Below are positions 27,027 through 35,522 of a stretch of 64,000 bases of DNA, piece by piece. The notes under the pieces were generated by a model. That model was not told the DNA's origin. It saw only the letters and a list, made by a program, of their open reading frames with translations, and searched no databases. The stretch's first letter is position 1, and each line of letters begins with the position of its first letter. The DNA comes from Leucobacter soli. Lineage in GTDB: Bacteria; Actinomycetota; Actinomycetes; Actinomycetales; Microbacteriaceae. The stretch is taken from the NCBI RefSeq assembly GCF_910593785.1, contig NZ_CAJVAP010000011.1, forward strand, positions 1 to 64,000, in the 5' to 3' direction. The position numbers and the translations under genes are program-made.

Positions 27027-27523
27027 GCAACCCCACGGCCGACCCGAAACTCGACCTCGCGCTTCAGCGCGTGATCCGCGCACCGCGCAGTGCCGTCTGG
27101 CGCGCATGGACCGACTCCGCGCGCCTCTCACAGTGGTGGATCCCCGCACCGCTCGTCACTCGGGTCGACCGGCTCGACGTGCGCCCCGGTGGCGCGTTCG
27201 TCACCCAGATGAGCGAGGACGGGGAGACCTTCACGCCGCACGTCGACGGCATCTTCCTCGTCGCGGAGAAGGACCGGCGCCTGGTCTTCACCAACGGCAT
27301 CACCAGCGCGCTGCGCCCGGCGCGCGCCTTTCCGGTCTCGATGACAGCTCACATCGAGCTCGCCGACCACCCCGAAGGCACCGACTATCGCGTCGTCGTG
27401 CAGCACGCCTCCGCCGAGGACAGCGCCCGACACGCCGAGCTCGGATTCTTCGAAGGCTGGGGTACGGTGACCGAAGCACTGACACGACTCGTGGAGGCGG
27501 AAGAAGCAACCGAGCCGCGCTGA
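27023..27523 (+). CDS. SRPBCC/AHSA1-domain protein
   Basis: The 166-residue protein has the START-like fold typical of ArsR partners: 'LQRVIRAPRSAVWRAWTDSARLSQWW', 'DRLDVRPGGAFVTQMSEDGE', 'FFEGWGTVTEALTRLVE' (in parts). It binds hydrophobic ligands in relatives; no ligand can be named here. It is translationally coupled to arsR. Confidence 0.88.
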   Translation: MSNPTADPKLDLALQRVIRAPRSAVWRAWTDSARLSQWWIPAPLVTRVDRLDVRPGGAFVTQMSEDGETFTPHVDGIFLVAEKDRRLVFTNGITSALRPARAFPVSMTAHIELADHPEGTDYRVVVQHASAEDSARHAELGFFEGWGTVTEALTRLVEAEEATEPR

Positions 27524-27543
27524 AGCCGCTGTCGCAGAACGGA

Positions 27544-29190
27544 CTAGCGCCTGTCGCGCAGCCTCAGCAGCAGCGGTGCGGCCTTGAGGCGCTTCTCCGC
27601 CTCCTCGCGCCCCGGCTCGGAATCGATCGTGATGCCGCCACCGGCACCGACTCGCGCGGTCGCCGCGAGCGTACCGATGCCGCGGAACTCTACGCTGCGG
27701 ATCGTCATGGCGAGCTCGGCCTCCGTGATCCGCCCTGCCTCGACACCCAGCCATCCGAAGCAGCCGGAGTAGAGGCCGCGCGGGCCTCTCTCGAGATCGC
27801 GGAGGATCTCGACGGCACGTCGCTTCGGTGCGCCCGTCATGGATCCGCCGGGGAAGCACGCCTCGATCGCATCGATGGCGTCCGCGCTCGGCAGCAGCTC
27901 ACCCTCGACCGTGCTGACCAGCTGGTGCACATGCGGGTGCGTCTCCACCCGCAGGAACCCGCTCGTCGCCACCGTTCCCGGCGCGCAGACCCGGCTCAGG
28001 TCGTTGCGCATGAGGTCGACGATCATCAGGTTCTCGGCGCGCTCCTTGGGGTCGGTGCGGAGCTCCTGAGCCAACCGCGCATCCTCCTCCGGCGTCGCGC
28101 CGCGGGGGCGGGTGCCCTTGATCGGATGCGTCGCGATTCTTCGCCCGTCGATGCTCAGGAACCGTTCGGGGCTCGCGCTCACCAGCGCGCGTCCTCCCGC
28201 GACGATCACGCCGCCTCGCGCCGGACGACCGCGTGCGCCCTCGCGCAGTTCCAGGTAGAGGGTCAACGGATCGACGTTGGGCGCCGAGACCTCGGCGGTG
28301 TCCGTGAGGCAGAGCACGTAGGCCTCGCCGTCGCGGATCGCCGCGCGGCAGGCCTCGACCTCGGCCTCGTACGCCGCCGGGGTCTTGCGCCAGGGGCCGC
28401 GTGCTCCCCCGCCGCGCAGCGCGCCTCCGCCGTCGGGCCGGGTCCGCAGTTCGGGCTGAGACTGCAGTTCGGGCTGATCGATAACGCCGTTTCCATCAGC
28501 CCGAACTGCGATCTCCGCCGAAACTGCCCGGCTGGGCACGGATCCGGCAGGAGCGGAGTCGTCACGAGCAGATTCGCCGGCCTGCCGTTCGAATCGGGCT
28601 ACCCACGCGTCGAGTGCGGCCTCGTCCGGCCCCCGCAGCTCGGCGACCCCGCGCACATGGTCGAGGACCAGAGCGGTGTCGAGGCGCAGGGCGATGGCGG
28701 GCTCGGCATCGTCGGGTGCGGCATCGATTCCCAGCAGCGCCTGGCCGAACTCGTAGCCGAGGGCGACGACCCAGCCTTGCGGGGCGCCCTCTTCGGCGAA
28801 CACGCCGTCGGTCGGGGTGGCGCCCGTGGAGACGCCGTCGCCGGAGCGCCCGCCGGTAGCGATCCTCTCGGAGACGACTCCGGCGTCGCGCAGCTCCGCT
28901 AGAAACTCGCGCTCGCGGCCGCGCTCGGCGACCCTCAGCTCGGACGCGAGGCCGAGGACGCTCCGCCCGCCCCAGTCATCGAGCCAGCACCAGGCACCCG
29001 ACCAGTCCTCATCGGTCCCGCCCGTACCGGAGCCGCCACCGGCGGCGCCCGCACCTGCTGCCCCCGCACCCGTCGCGTCCGGACCCATGGTCCCCGAGGG
29101 AGCCGCTCGCGAAGCGGCGGTTTGCGCGGCGATGGCGCGCGCGAGGGCGGCCGCATCCGCCGGCCAGGGCACCTCACGCCGCACGCTCAC
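27544..29190 (-). CDS. pabB: Aminodeoxychorismate synthase component I (PabB)
   Basis: Chorismate to 4-amino-4-deoxychorismate, for folate. The chorismate-binding C-terminal domain is clear: 'IKGTRPRGATPEEDARLAQEL', 'ENLMIVDLMRNDLSRVC', 'HPHVHQLVSTVEGEL', 'FPGGSMTGAPKRRAVEIL' (in parts). The N-terminal half has long low-complexity inserts, including an Ala/Gly run near 30-55 and a stretch coded by an inverted-repeat element (28446-28509). GTG 29190 gives 548 residues and has reverse TACACT (29203-29198) 7 bases upstream. The longer frame runs into pabC's promoter. It is divergent from pabC. Confidence 0.9.
   Translation of the reverse strand: MSVRREVPWPADAAALARAIAAQTAASRAAPSGTMGPDATGAGAAGAGAAGGGSGTGGTDEDWSGAWCWLDDWGGRSVLGLASELRVAERGREREFLAELRDAGVVSERIATGGRSGDGVSTGATPTDGVFAEEGAPQGWVVALGYEFGQALLGIDAAPDDAEPAIALRLDTALVLDHVRGVAELRGPDEAALDAWVARFERQAGESARDDSAPAGSVPSRAVSAEIAVRADGNGVIDQPELQSQPELRTRPDGGGALRGGGARGPWRKTPAAYEAEVEACRAAIRDGEAYVLCLTDTAEVSAPNVDPLTLYLELREGARGRPARGGVIVAGGRALVSASPERFLSIDGRRIATHPIKGTRPRGATPEEDARLAQELRTDPKERAENLMIVDLMRNDLSRVCAPGTVATSGFLRVETHPHVHQLVSTVEGELLPSADAIDAIEACFPGGSMTGAPKRRAVEILRDLERGPRGLYSGCFGWLGVEAGRITEAELAMTIRSVEFRGIGTLAATARVGAGGGITIDSEPGREEAEKRLKAAPLLLRLRDRR
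28446..28509. repeat. REP-like inverted-repeat element within pabB
   Basis: GCAGTTCGGGCTGA occurs at 28446-28459 and 28464-28477 (direct copies), and the exact inverse of the second copy, ATCAGCCCGAACTGC, lies at 28495-28509. The resulting 15-bp perfect hairpin has a 16-base loop. It codes the linker residues around QPELQSQPEL. It looks like an inserted mobile palindrome kept in frame. Confidence 0.7.
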
Positions 29191-29229
29191 CCGAGCAAGT
29201 GTATTGGCCCGCCCCGTAGGCTGGTGCCC
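29191..29229. promoter_or_regulatory. pabB/pabC divergent leaderless promoters
   Basis: A 39-base gap separates the two starts. TAGGCT (29217-29222) lies 7 bases before the pabC ATG, and reverse TACACT (29203-29198) lies 7 bases before the pabB GTG. Neither gene has a ribosome site, so both messages are probably leaderless. Confidence 0.5.
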
Positions 29230-30150
29230 ATGGACTCGCTGCTCGTCGCCGACTCGTTCCGGGTGCGGTCGAACCCGAAGACCGGGGCGGCCGAGGTTCG
29301 CGGTTTCGCGCAGCACCTCGATCGATTCAAGTGGGCTGCACTCGAGGCCTGGTGCGGCCCGCACGTACCGACTGCCGACGAACGTGCCAGGCACGCGGCC
29401 GCACTGCAGGAGGCGTACGCGCAATCGCCCATGCGGGACCGGCGCGCGCGCGCCGCCGTTCTGGTCTGGGTCGAGCCGGATCGCAGCCCTGCCGAGCAGC
29501 GCGCGCTCGCTCGCATCGACGAGTTCCTCGACTCCGTTCCCGAGCGCATCGCCCGGTTCGGCGAGGGGTGGCCGCGGATGGAGATCGGGGGCGACCCCGG
29601 CCGCGATCCCGAGCCCCGTCTCGAGCTACGACTTCGTCCGCTGCCCGCGCTCGGCGAGACCCTCGATCTGCGCACCGCTGGGCGCGTCAGGTCCGCGCAT
29701 CCGCGCCGCAAGGGCCCGAACATCTCGCGTTACGCCGAGCTGAACAGCGAGCTCGGCGCCGAGGCGCTCCTGACCGACGCGCACGGCCGCGTTCGCGAGG
29801 GGGCGACCACGAGCCTGATCTGGTGGCTGTCCGGAGGCGAGGAGCAGGATCACGGCTTCGTCGCCGCGAGCACGAAGCGCGTGCCCTCGGTGACCGAGGC
29901 CCTGCTGCTGGAGGCGGCCGACCGGCGGCTCGTCGGCACCAAGCCGAACCGCAGACGCATCGGGCAACCGCAGCCCGCGCGGCTCGCTCCCGTCGAGCTC
30001 GCACAGCACGAGGTCTGGGCGGTCAATGCGCTGCACGGCATCCGTGTGGTGACGAGCATCGACGGCACTCCCCTGCCGCCGCCCGACGAACGGCGGCTGC
30101 AGTGGTTCCGCGAGGCGCTGGATCGCACGTGGGAAGCGGTGGCTGGATAG
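29230..30150 (+). CDS. pabC: Aminodeoxychorismate lyase-like PLP enzyme (PabC)
   Basis: Fold-type IV PLP protein of 306 residues, which would release pyruvate from aminodeoxychorismate to give 4-aminobenzoate. The role follows from its divergent pairing with pabB. Visible parts are 'RVRSNPKTGAAEVRGFAQHLDR' (in parts), the likely PLP lysine in 'HPRRKGPNISRYAELN', and 'REGATTSLIWW'. A branched-chain-like aminotransferase role cannot be excluded. ATG 29230 is used with no leader. Confidence 0.85.
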   Translation: MDSLLVADSFRVRSNPKTGAAEVRGFAQHLDRFKWAALEAWCGPHVPTADERARHAAALQEAYAQSPMRDRRARAAVLVWVEPDRSPAEQRALARIDEFLDSVPERIARFGEGWPRMEIGGDPGRDPEPRLELRLRPLPALGETLDLRTAGRVRSAHPRRKGPNISRYAELNSELGAEALLTDAHGRVREGATTSLIWWLSGGEEQDHGFVAASTKRVPSVTEALLLEAADRRLVGTKPNRRRIGQPQPARLAPVELAQHEVWAVNALHGIRVVTSIDGTPLPPPDERRLQWFREALDRTWEAVAG

Positions 30151-30190
30151 ATCCTGCGACTGCGTTCGCTGCGCTCACTCCGCGCAGGAT
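30151..30190. terminator. REP-like hairpin between convergent pabC and kynA
   Basis: ATCCTGCG (30151-30158) pairs exactly with CGCAGGAT (30183-30190) directly after the pabC stop. The inner sequence (CGTTCGCTGCGCTCAC) has the look of a dispersed palindromic repeat I have seen in other genomes. It probably also ends transcription from both sides. Confidence 0.55.
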
Positions 30191-30221
30191 GACGAAAGAA
30201 GGAGGCGCTCCGCCGAGTTCG

Positions 30222-31079
30222 CTACGCTCGTCCGATCTCGGTGCGCACCGCGAAGAGCTCGGGGAAGAAGGTCAGCTCGAGCGCGCGCTGCAGGAAGCCG
30301 ACGCCGCTCGATCCGCCCGTACCGATCTTCATGCCGATCGTGCGCGTCACGACGCGCAGATGGCGGAAGCGCCAGAACTGGAAGTTGTCCTCGATGTCGA
30401 CGAGCTCCTCGCACGCCTCGTAGAGGTCCCAGTGCGTCGAGGGGTCGTCGTAGATCTCCTTGATCACCGGGACGAGTTCCTCGTGCATCGTATAGGCGCG
30501 GGTGACATCGCGCTCGAGGATGGAGGCCGGGACCGGCAGCCCGCGGCGGGCCAACAGCCGCAGGAACTCGTCGTAGAGCGTCGGCCTGGCGAGCTCCGCC
30601 TCGAGCATGGCGTGACTCTCGGGCTCCGCCTCGAACACCTGCAGCATCTTCGCGTTCTTGTTGCCGAGCGAGAACTCGATCGCGCGGTACTGCACCGACT
30701 GGAAGCCCGAGGAGTTGCCGAGACTGCCGCGGAACTGCGCGTACTCGCTCGGGGTCAGCGTGGCGAGCACCGACCACTGCTGCGTGAGCACCTCTTGGAT
30801 GTGCTTGACGCGCGCGAGCGGCTTCAGCGCCTCGCCGAGCTTGTCGGCGGCGAGCAGCTCGCGCACGTGCGAGATCTCGTGCAGCACGAGCTTCATCCAC
30901 AGCTCGCTGGTCTGGTGCTGGATGATGAACAGCAGCTCGTCGTGGTGCTCGGGCACGCTGACGGGATGCTGCGCCGCGAGGAGCCGGTCGAGCTCGAGGT
31001 AGCCCCCGTAGGTCATCCGGTCGCGCAGGTCGGTGACGATGCCGGCCTCGATCTCCCGGGTGTTGTCGTTGACGGTCAT
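30222..31079 (-). CDS. kynA: Tryptophan 2,3-dioxygenase
   Basis: Haem enzyme opening the indole ring of L-tryptophan to N-formylkynurenine. The 285-residue protein has 'ELLFIIQHQTSELWMKLVLHE' (in parts), the proximal haem histidine in 'FWRFRHLRVVTRTIG', and 'GTGGSSGVGFLQRAL'. ATG 31079 has AGGAG 7 bases upstream. It is the last gene of kynB-kynU-kynA, 65 bases after kynU. Confidence 0.96.
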   Translation of the reverse strand: MTVNDNTREIEAGIVTDLRDRMTYGGYLELDRLLAAQHPVSVPEHHDELLFIIQHQTSELWMKLVLHEISHVRELLAADKLGEALKPLARVKHIQEVLTQQWSVLATLTPSEYAQFRGSLGNSSGFQSVQYRAIEFSLGNKNAKMLQVFEAEPESHAMLEAELARPTLYDEFLRLLARRGLPVPASILERDVTRAYTMHEELVPVIKEIYDDPSTHWDLYEACEELVDIEDNFQFWRFRHLRVVTRTIGMKIGTGGSSGVGFLQRALELTFFPELFAVRTEIGRA

Positions 31080-31144
31080 GGTTCGCTCCTGGTGTGTGTG
31101 GATGGGATCCTGCGGCTGCGCACAGGGTAACGGGAGGACGCCTG

Positions 31145-32425
31145 TCACGTGACGGCGCCGCGCTGCTGGAACTCCGGCGCGCGCCACAGCTCTTCGTCGA
31201 GGACGCGGCGGAAGGCCTCGACGGCGTCCCACACATCGGCGTAGCCGACGTAGAGCGGGGTGAAGCCGAAGCGCAGCACCTCGGGCTCGCGGTAGTCCCC
31301 GACCACGCCCTCGGCGATCAGGGCCTTCATCACCGCGAAGCCCTCCGGATGGCGGAAACTGACGTGACTGCCGCGGCTCGCCTCGTCACGAGGCGTGATG
31401 AGGGTGAGCGGGTGCGCGGCGAGGCGCTCCTCCACGAGTGCGATGAACAGCGACGTGAGCGCGAGCGATTTCTCGCGCAGCGCGCTCCGGTCGACGCGCA
31501 GCGCGATGTCGATGCCCGCCTCCATGGTCGCGAGGGAGAGGATGGGCTGCGTGCCGCAGAGGAACTTCGCCGCTCCCTCCGCCGGCGCATACCCCACGGC
31601 CATGTCGAAGGGCCGCCGGTGCCCCCACCAGCCGGAGAGCGGCTGCTCGGCGCGCTCCAGGTGCTTCGGCGAGATCCAGACGAAGGCCGGCGAGCCGGGG
31701 CCGCCGTTCAGATACTTGTAGGTGCAGCCGATCGCGAAGTCCGCGGCGGCGGCGGTGAGATCGACCGGCACGGCGCCGGCCGAGTGGCAGAGATCCCAGA
31801 TCATCAGGGCGCCCGCCTCGTGCGCCCGCCGCGTGATGCCGGTCATGTCCCACATGCGACCCGAGCGGTAGTTGACATGCGTCAGCATCACGACGGCCGC
31901 GTCGTCGCCGGATGCGGCGAGCTCGTCCGCGAGCGAGGCCTCGTCGTCGATGAGCCGCAGCTCGTACCCGTCGTCGAGGAACTCGACCATCCCCTCGACC
32001 ATGTAGAGGTCGGTCGGGAAGTTCTCCCGCTCCGAGATGATGACGCGGCGGTCGGGATGATCCTCGCGCTGGATGCGCAGCGCCGCGCCGAGCGCCTTGA
32101 ACACGTTGATCGAGGTGGTGTCGGTCGCGACGCATCCGCCCTCGCCACCGCCGATGAGCGCGCCGATCTTGCCGCCGATGCGGGTCGGCAGCTCGAACCA
32201 GTGGTTCTTGTTCCAGCTGCCGATCAGGTCGCGGCCCCACTCCTGCTCGAGCACCTCGCGGGCGCGTTCGCCGGCCGCGCGCGGCAGCGCGCCGAGCGAG
32301 TTGCCGTCGAGGTAGACGACGCCCTCGGGCAGCAGGAACTCGTCCCGGAATCCGGCGAGCGGGTCGGCGGCGTCGGCGGCGACGCAGGCGTCGCGGGTGT
32401 TCAAGGCGGTCGGATCGGACATCAT
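31145..32425 (-). CDS. kynU: Kynureninase
   Basis: PLP enzyme splitting kynurenine into anthranilate and alanine. The 426-residue protein has '[19 protein letters not shown]', '[20 protein letters not shown]', '[15 protein letters not shown]' and the PLP lysine in '[17 protein letters not shown]'. Two ATGs (32425, 32422) share a GAGGAG ribosome site. Anthranilate could be recycled to tryptophan or broken down; no later enzymes are in the window. Confidence 0.96.
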   Translation of the reverse strand: MMSDPTALNTRDACVAADAADPLAGFRDEFLLPEGVVYLDGNSLGALPRAAGERAREVLEQEWGRDLIGSWNKNHWFELPTRIGGKIGALIGGGEGGCVATDTTSINVFKALGAALRIQREDHPDRRVIISERENFPTDLYMVEGMVEFLDDGYELRLIDDEASLADELAASGDDAAVVMLTHVNYRSGRMWDMTGITRRAHEAGALMIWDLCHSAGAVPVDLTAAAADFAIGCTYKYLNGGPGSPAFVWISPKHLERAEQPLSGWWGHRRPFDMAVGYAPAEGAAKFLCGTQPILSLATMEAGIDIALRVDRSALREKSLALTSLFIALVEERLAAHPLTLITPRDEASRGSHVSFRHPEGFAVMKALIAEGVVGDYREPEVLRFGFTPLYVGYADVWDAVEAFRRVLDEELWRAPEFQQRGAVT

Positions 32426-32441
32426 GTCGGCTCCTCGGTGC

Positions 32442-32469
32442 GGGCGGGTGCTGGTCGGGTCGGGTGGGG
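32442..32469 (+). other. G-quadruplex-forming motif between kynB and kynU
   Basis: Five G-tracts (32442, 32446, 32457, 32462, 32466) with loops of 1-8 bases lie on the + strand, which is the template strand for the kyn operon. The 108-base gap is otherwise free of recognisable signals except kynU's ribosome site. Confidence 0.45.
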
Positions 32470-32533
32470 TCGGAGACGCCGGTCGGCGGGTCGGATCGGA
32501 CGCGCGAAGGATCTCCGGCGCGCCGCGCGGGGC

Positions 32534-33190
32534 TCAGGGCAGGCGCAGCACGGCGCGCACGGGCGACGCGTCGGCATCGGCCCATGCCAGCGGCAGGGCG
32601 ATGAGCTCGCCCTCGCCCTCGGGCGCCGCGGAGAGATCGAGGCCCTCGAGCAGCACGACCCCGCGAGCGATCGCCTCGCGGTGGCAGCGGAGTTCCGTGC
32701 TTTCGGCGGGATCGAAAGAGGCGATGTCGAGGCCCATGAGGCGGCCTCCCTGCGCGGCGAACCAGCGCATGAGCGCCGGGTCGACACCGGGCAGATCGGG
32801 ATCCCACGTGCTCGGCGGGGCCGTCGAGTGACGCAGGAGCAGCCGTTCGACGGGACCGGTGAGGCCGAGCCGCTCGATCCGCGCCCGTACCGCGTGGAGC
32901 GGCGGCTGTCCGTGCGGGGAGGCGGCGCGGTCCACGAGCTCGCTGACGTCGAGCACGAGGCAGGGGCCGACGCAGGCGTCGAGCGGGATGCCGGAGATCG
33001 GCGGCGCCCCGGCCACGATATGGGACGGCGCGTCGATGTGGGCGCCGACGTGGGTGGTCGTCGTGACGGTGCCGACCGTCACGGAGTCGCCCGCGTCGAT
33101 GCTCCACTTCGGGTTCAGCCCGAAGCCGGTGTCGCCGGGCCATACCGGGGTGTCGGCGCGCACCGCCGGACTGATGTCGATGAACCGCAT
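32534..33190 (-). CDS. kynB: Kynurenine formamidase
   Basis: Hydrolyses N-formylkynurenine to kynurenine. The 218-residue cyclase-family protein has the metal motif HxGxHxDxxxH at H47, H51, D53, H57, and 'DIASFDPAES'. The start ATG 33190 gives the family opening 'FIDISPAVRADTPVWPGD'; a GAGG site precedes it. It is the first gene of the kyn operon, divergent from an Lrp-type regulator. Confidence 0.94.
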   Translation of the reverse strand: MRFIDISPAVRADTPVWPGDTGFGLNPKWSIDAGDSVTVGTVTTTTHVGAHIDAPSHIVAGAPPISGIPLDACVGPCLVLDVSELVDRAASPHGQPPLHAVRARIERLGLTGPVERLLLRHSTAPPSTWDPDLPGVDPALMRWFAAQGGRLMGLDIASFDPAESTELRCHREAIARGVVLLEGLDLSAAPEGEGELIALPLAWADADASPVRAVLRLP

Positions 33191-33246
33191 CGTTCCTCGT
33201 TCCTCTCCGATGGACACCATCCTGGTATTCATACGGGTGAGCGGCA

Positions 33247-33291
33247 AGTATTCTGGAAACTATTCAGGTCATCAGCGATCTGAAGAATACT
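33247..33291. promoter_or_regulatory. Lrp-type operator cluster between kynB and the regulator gene
   Basis: AGTATTCT (33247-33254) and AGAATACT (33284-33291) are perfect inverted arms. Between them, CTATTCAGG (33260-33268) repeats the GTATTCTGG pattern (33248-33256), and CTGAAGAATAC (33280-33290) is its inverse. Three half-sites in a row suit an Lrp/AsnC multimer controlling the kyn operon. Confidence 0.6.
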
Positions 33292-33305
33292 GACCGGAAA
33301 TCACG

Positions 33306-33785
33306 ATGGAAGGCCGGTCCACGATGAATGGATTCCAGCTCAGCGACACCGACCGCCGGATCCTCCACGAGCTCACGCTCGACGGCCGGCTGCCCTACAA
33401 GGAGCTCGCCGCACGCGTCGACCTGCCGATCTCCACCTGCCACGGGCGCGTGCGCGCGCTCGAGAAGGCCGGGGTGATCCGAGGCTACCGCGCCGACATC
33501 GACCCGGTCGCGGCCGGGCTGGGCGTCGAGGCCCTCATCTCGGTGACCGTCGGCAGCCGGCATCGCAGCGAAGTCCCCGAGATCGCGGACCGCCTGCGCA
33601 CCGTCCCGGGCGCGCAGCGCGTGTTCCTGATCGGCGGCGACCGGGACATCGTCCTGCACGTCGCCTGCGCGAGCGTCTCCGAGCTGCGCGAGTTCATCGC
33701 GACGCACCTGGGCTCGAACACCGCGCTCGAGCAGACGCGCACGAGCCTCGTCTTCGAGCAACTGCCGGGTACTGCACCCGCGTAA
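33306..33785 (+). CDS. Lrp/AsnC-family regulator, probable KynR-like
   Basis: The 159-residue protein has the AsnC helix-turn-helix ('LSDTDRRILHELTLDGRLPY', 'AARVDLPISTCHGRVRALEKAG', in parts) and the RAM ligand domain. Divergent placement next to kynB and the palindromes in between suggest it senses tryptophan or kynurenine. The start may instead be ATG 33324, giving 'MNGFQLSDTDRR' and GGAAGG 10 bases upstream. Confidence 0.92.
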   Translation: MEGRSTMNGFQLSDTDRRILHELTLDGRLPYKELAARVDLPISTCHGRVRALEKAGVIRGYRADIDPVAAGLGVEALISVTVGSRHRSEVPEIADRLRTVPGAQRVFLIGGDRDIVLHVACASVSELREFIATHLGSNTALEQTRTSLVFEQLPGTAPA

Positions 33786-33791
33786 TGGGAC

Positions 33792-35522
33792 TCAGATCTC
33801 GAGTCGGGTGAACGGGAGCCCCGCCGGCAGCTCGGTGTGCGTGATGAGCATCACCGCCCGGTCCTCGGGCACCGCGCCGAGCAGATCCTGCAGCAGGAGG
33901 TCCGCCAGCTCCCGGTCCACGCCCGCGGTCGGCTCATCGAGGATCACCACCGGGAAATCGGCGAGGATCGCGCGAGCGAGCGCGATCCTCTGCGCCTGAC
34001 CGCCGCTGACGAGCGCGCCCCGCTCGCCGACGGGCGCTGCGAGACCGCCCCGCTCGCGCAGCCAGGAGCCGAGTCCCACGCGCTCGAGCACGGCGACGAG
34101 CTCCGCATCGGTGGCGCCCTCACGCGCGAAGAGCAGGTTCTGGCGCAGATCCGCGTCGAAGAGGTGCGGCGTCTGCTCGCAGAGCCCGACGATGCTGCGC
34201 AGCTCCGCGCCGGGCAGGTCGCGGGCCTCGACCAGCTCTCCGTCGGCGGTGCGTACCCGGTAGGAGCCCGCGTATTCGAGCAGTCGGACGAGCGCCAGCG
34301 CGAGCGTGCTCTTGCCCGCACCGCTCTCCCCCGTGACGACCAGGGTGCGGCCCGGTTCGAGGACGAAGGAGACGCCGCTCAACGCCTCATCGGCGGCGCC
34401 CGGGTAGCGCGCCGAGAGGCCGCTGACCTCGAGCAGGGAGGAACCCCGAGAGGGTGCGGTGGCCGGGGCGGGCACCGAGCGCCGGCCCGACGAACGACCC
34501 GGATCACGCGGCAGCTCGGGCGGCAGCGGCGCCTCGGTGAACGTCGCCACGCGCGCCGCGCTCGCGAGCACCGTGCGACGGGCCGCGATCGCGACCGGCA
34601 ACTGGGCGAAGATCTCGAAGACCGCGGCCGGGACGATGACCGCCGCCGCGAAGAGCGGAGCGCTGAGGGTCGCCGACGCGCCGGACCCCGATGCGAACCC
34701 GGGCACGAGCGCAGGTGCGAGCACGAGGATCAGCAGCACCGTGGTGATCCCGGAGCCGAGCGAGATCAGCGCGGCGCCGAGCCCGGCGGACCGCGTCCGC
34801 CGCAGCTGGGCGTCGATCACGCGCGCCTCGGCCGCGGCGATGCGCGCGCGCTGCCGGCCCTGCGCGCCGAACGCGGCCAGCACCTCGGCCGCGGCGAAGC
34901 GTTCGAGGAGCGCATCGGCGAGTTCGCCCTGCGCCCGGGCGATGACCCGATCGCTCTCCGCCGCGATGCGCTGAGAGAGCCAGACCGAGAGCACGCCCGT
35001 CACCGCCAGCATGGCGGCGAGGATCGCGGCGCCGAGCGGCGACACGAGTGCGAGCACCGCCACGCTGAGCAGCACCACGATGCCGCTCGTCACGAGCGGC
35101 TGGCGGACGCGCAGCGGCTCGTCCTGCAGCCGATCGACGTCGTCGACGAAGGCCGCGAGCACGTCGCCCCTCCGGTGCGACTCGATCGCGCCCGGTACCC
35201 GCGGCACGAGCGCCTCGAATGTCCGGGCGCGCAGCACCGCGAGCTGACGCAGCGCCGCGTCGTGGCCCGCCAGGCGCTCACCGTACCGGAATGCGGCGCG
35301 TCCGACCGCGAAGGCGCGCACGCCGACGATCGCGAAGTTCAGATGGAGGATCGGCGGCTGCTCCCCCGCCCGCACGATCAGCCACATGCTGAGGGCGAGC
35401 AGGCCGACCACCGAGAGGTCGGCCAGCAGCCCGAGCAGGGTTCCGAGGGACGCGGCGCGGCGCGGCGGGCGGGCCCGGGCGAGCACTCGCCGGGTGGCCG
35501 GGTCGAGCCGTGGGCCGCTCAT
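33792..35522 (-). CDS. cydC: CydC, ABC exporter for cytochrome bd assembly
   Basis: Half of the CydDC thiol (cysteine/glutathione-type) exporter needed for cytochrome bd. The 576-residue protein has an N-terminal six-helix membrane domain and an ATPase domain with Walker A 'GESGAGKST', signature 'VSGGQAQRIALARA' and Walker B 'VVILDEPTAG'. Start overlaps the cydD stop by 4 bases. The operon order is cydA-cydB-cydD-cydC. Confidence 0.94.
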   Translation of the reverse strand: MSGPRLDPATRRVLARARPPRRAASLGTLLGLLADLSVVGLLALSMWLIVRAGEQPPILHLNFAIVGVRAFAVGRAAFRYGERLAGHDAALRQLAVLRARTFEALVPRVPGAIESHRRGDVLAAFVDDVDRLQDEPLRVRQPLVTSGIVVLLSVAVLALVSPLGAAILAAMLAVTGVLSVWLSQRIAAESDRVIARAQGELADALLERFAAAEVLAAFGAQGRQRARIAAAEARVIDAQLRRTRSAGLGAALISLGSGITTVLLILVLAPALVPGFASGSGASATLSAPLFAAAVIVPAAVFEIFAQLPVAIAARRTVLASAARVATFTEAPLPPELPRDPGRSSGRRSVPAPATAPSRGSSLLEVSGLSARYPGAADEALSGVSFVLEPGRTLVVTGESGAGKSTLALALVRLLEYAGSYRVRTADGELVEARDLPGAELRSIVGLCEQTPHLFDADLRQNLLFAREGATDAELVAVLERVGLGSWLRERGGLAAPVGERGALVSGGQAQRIALARAILADFPVVILDEPTAGVDRELADLLLQDLLGAVPEDRAVMLITHTELPAGLPFTRLEI

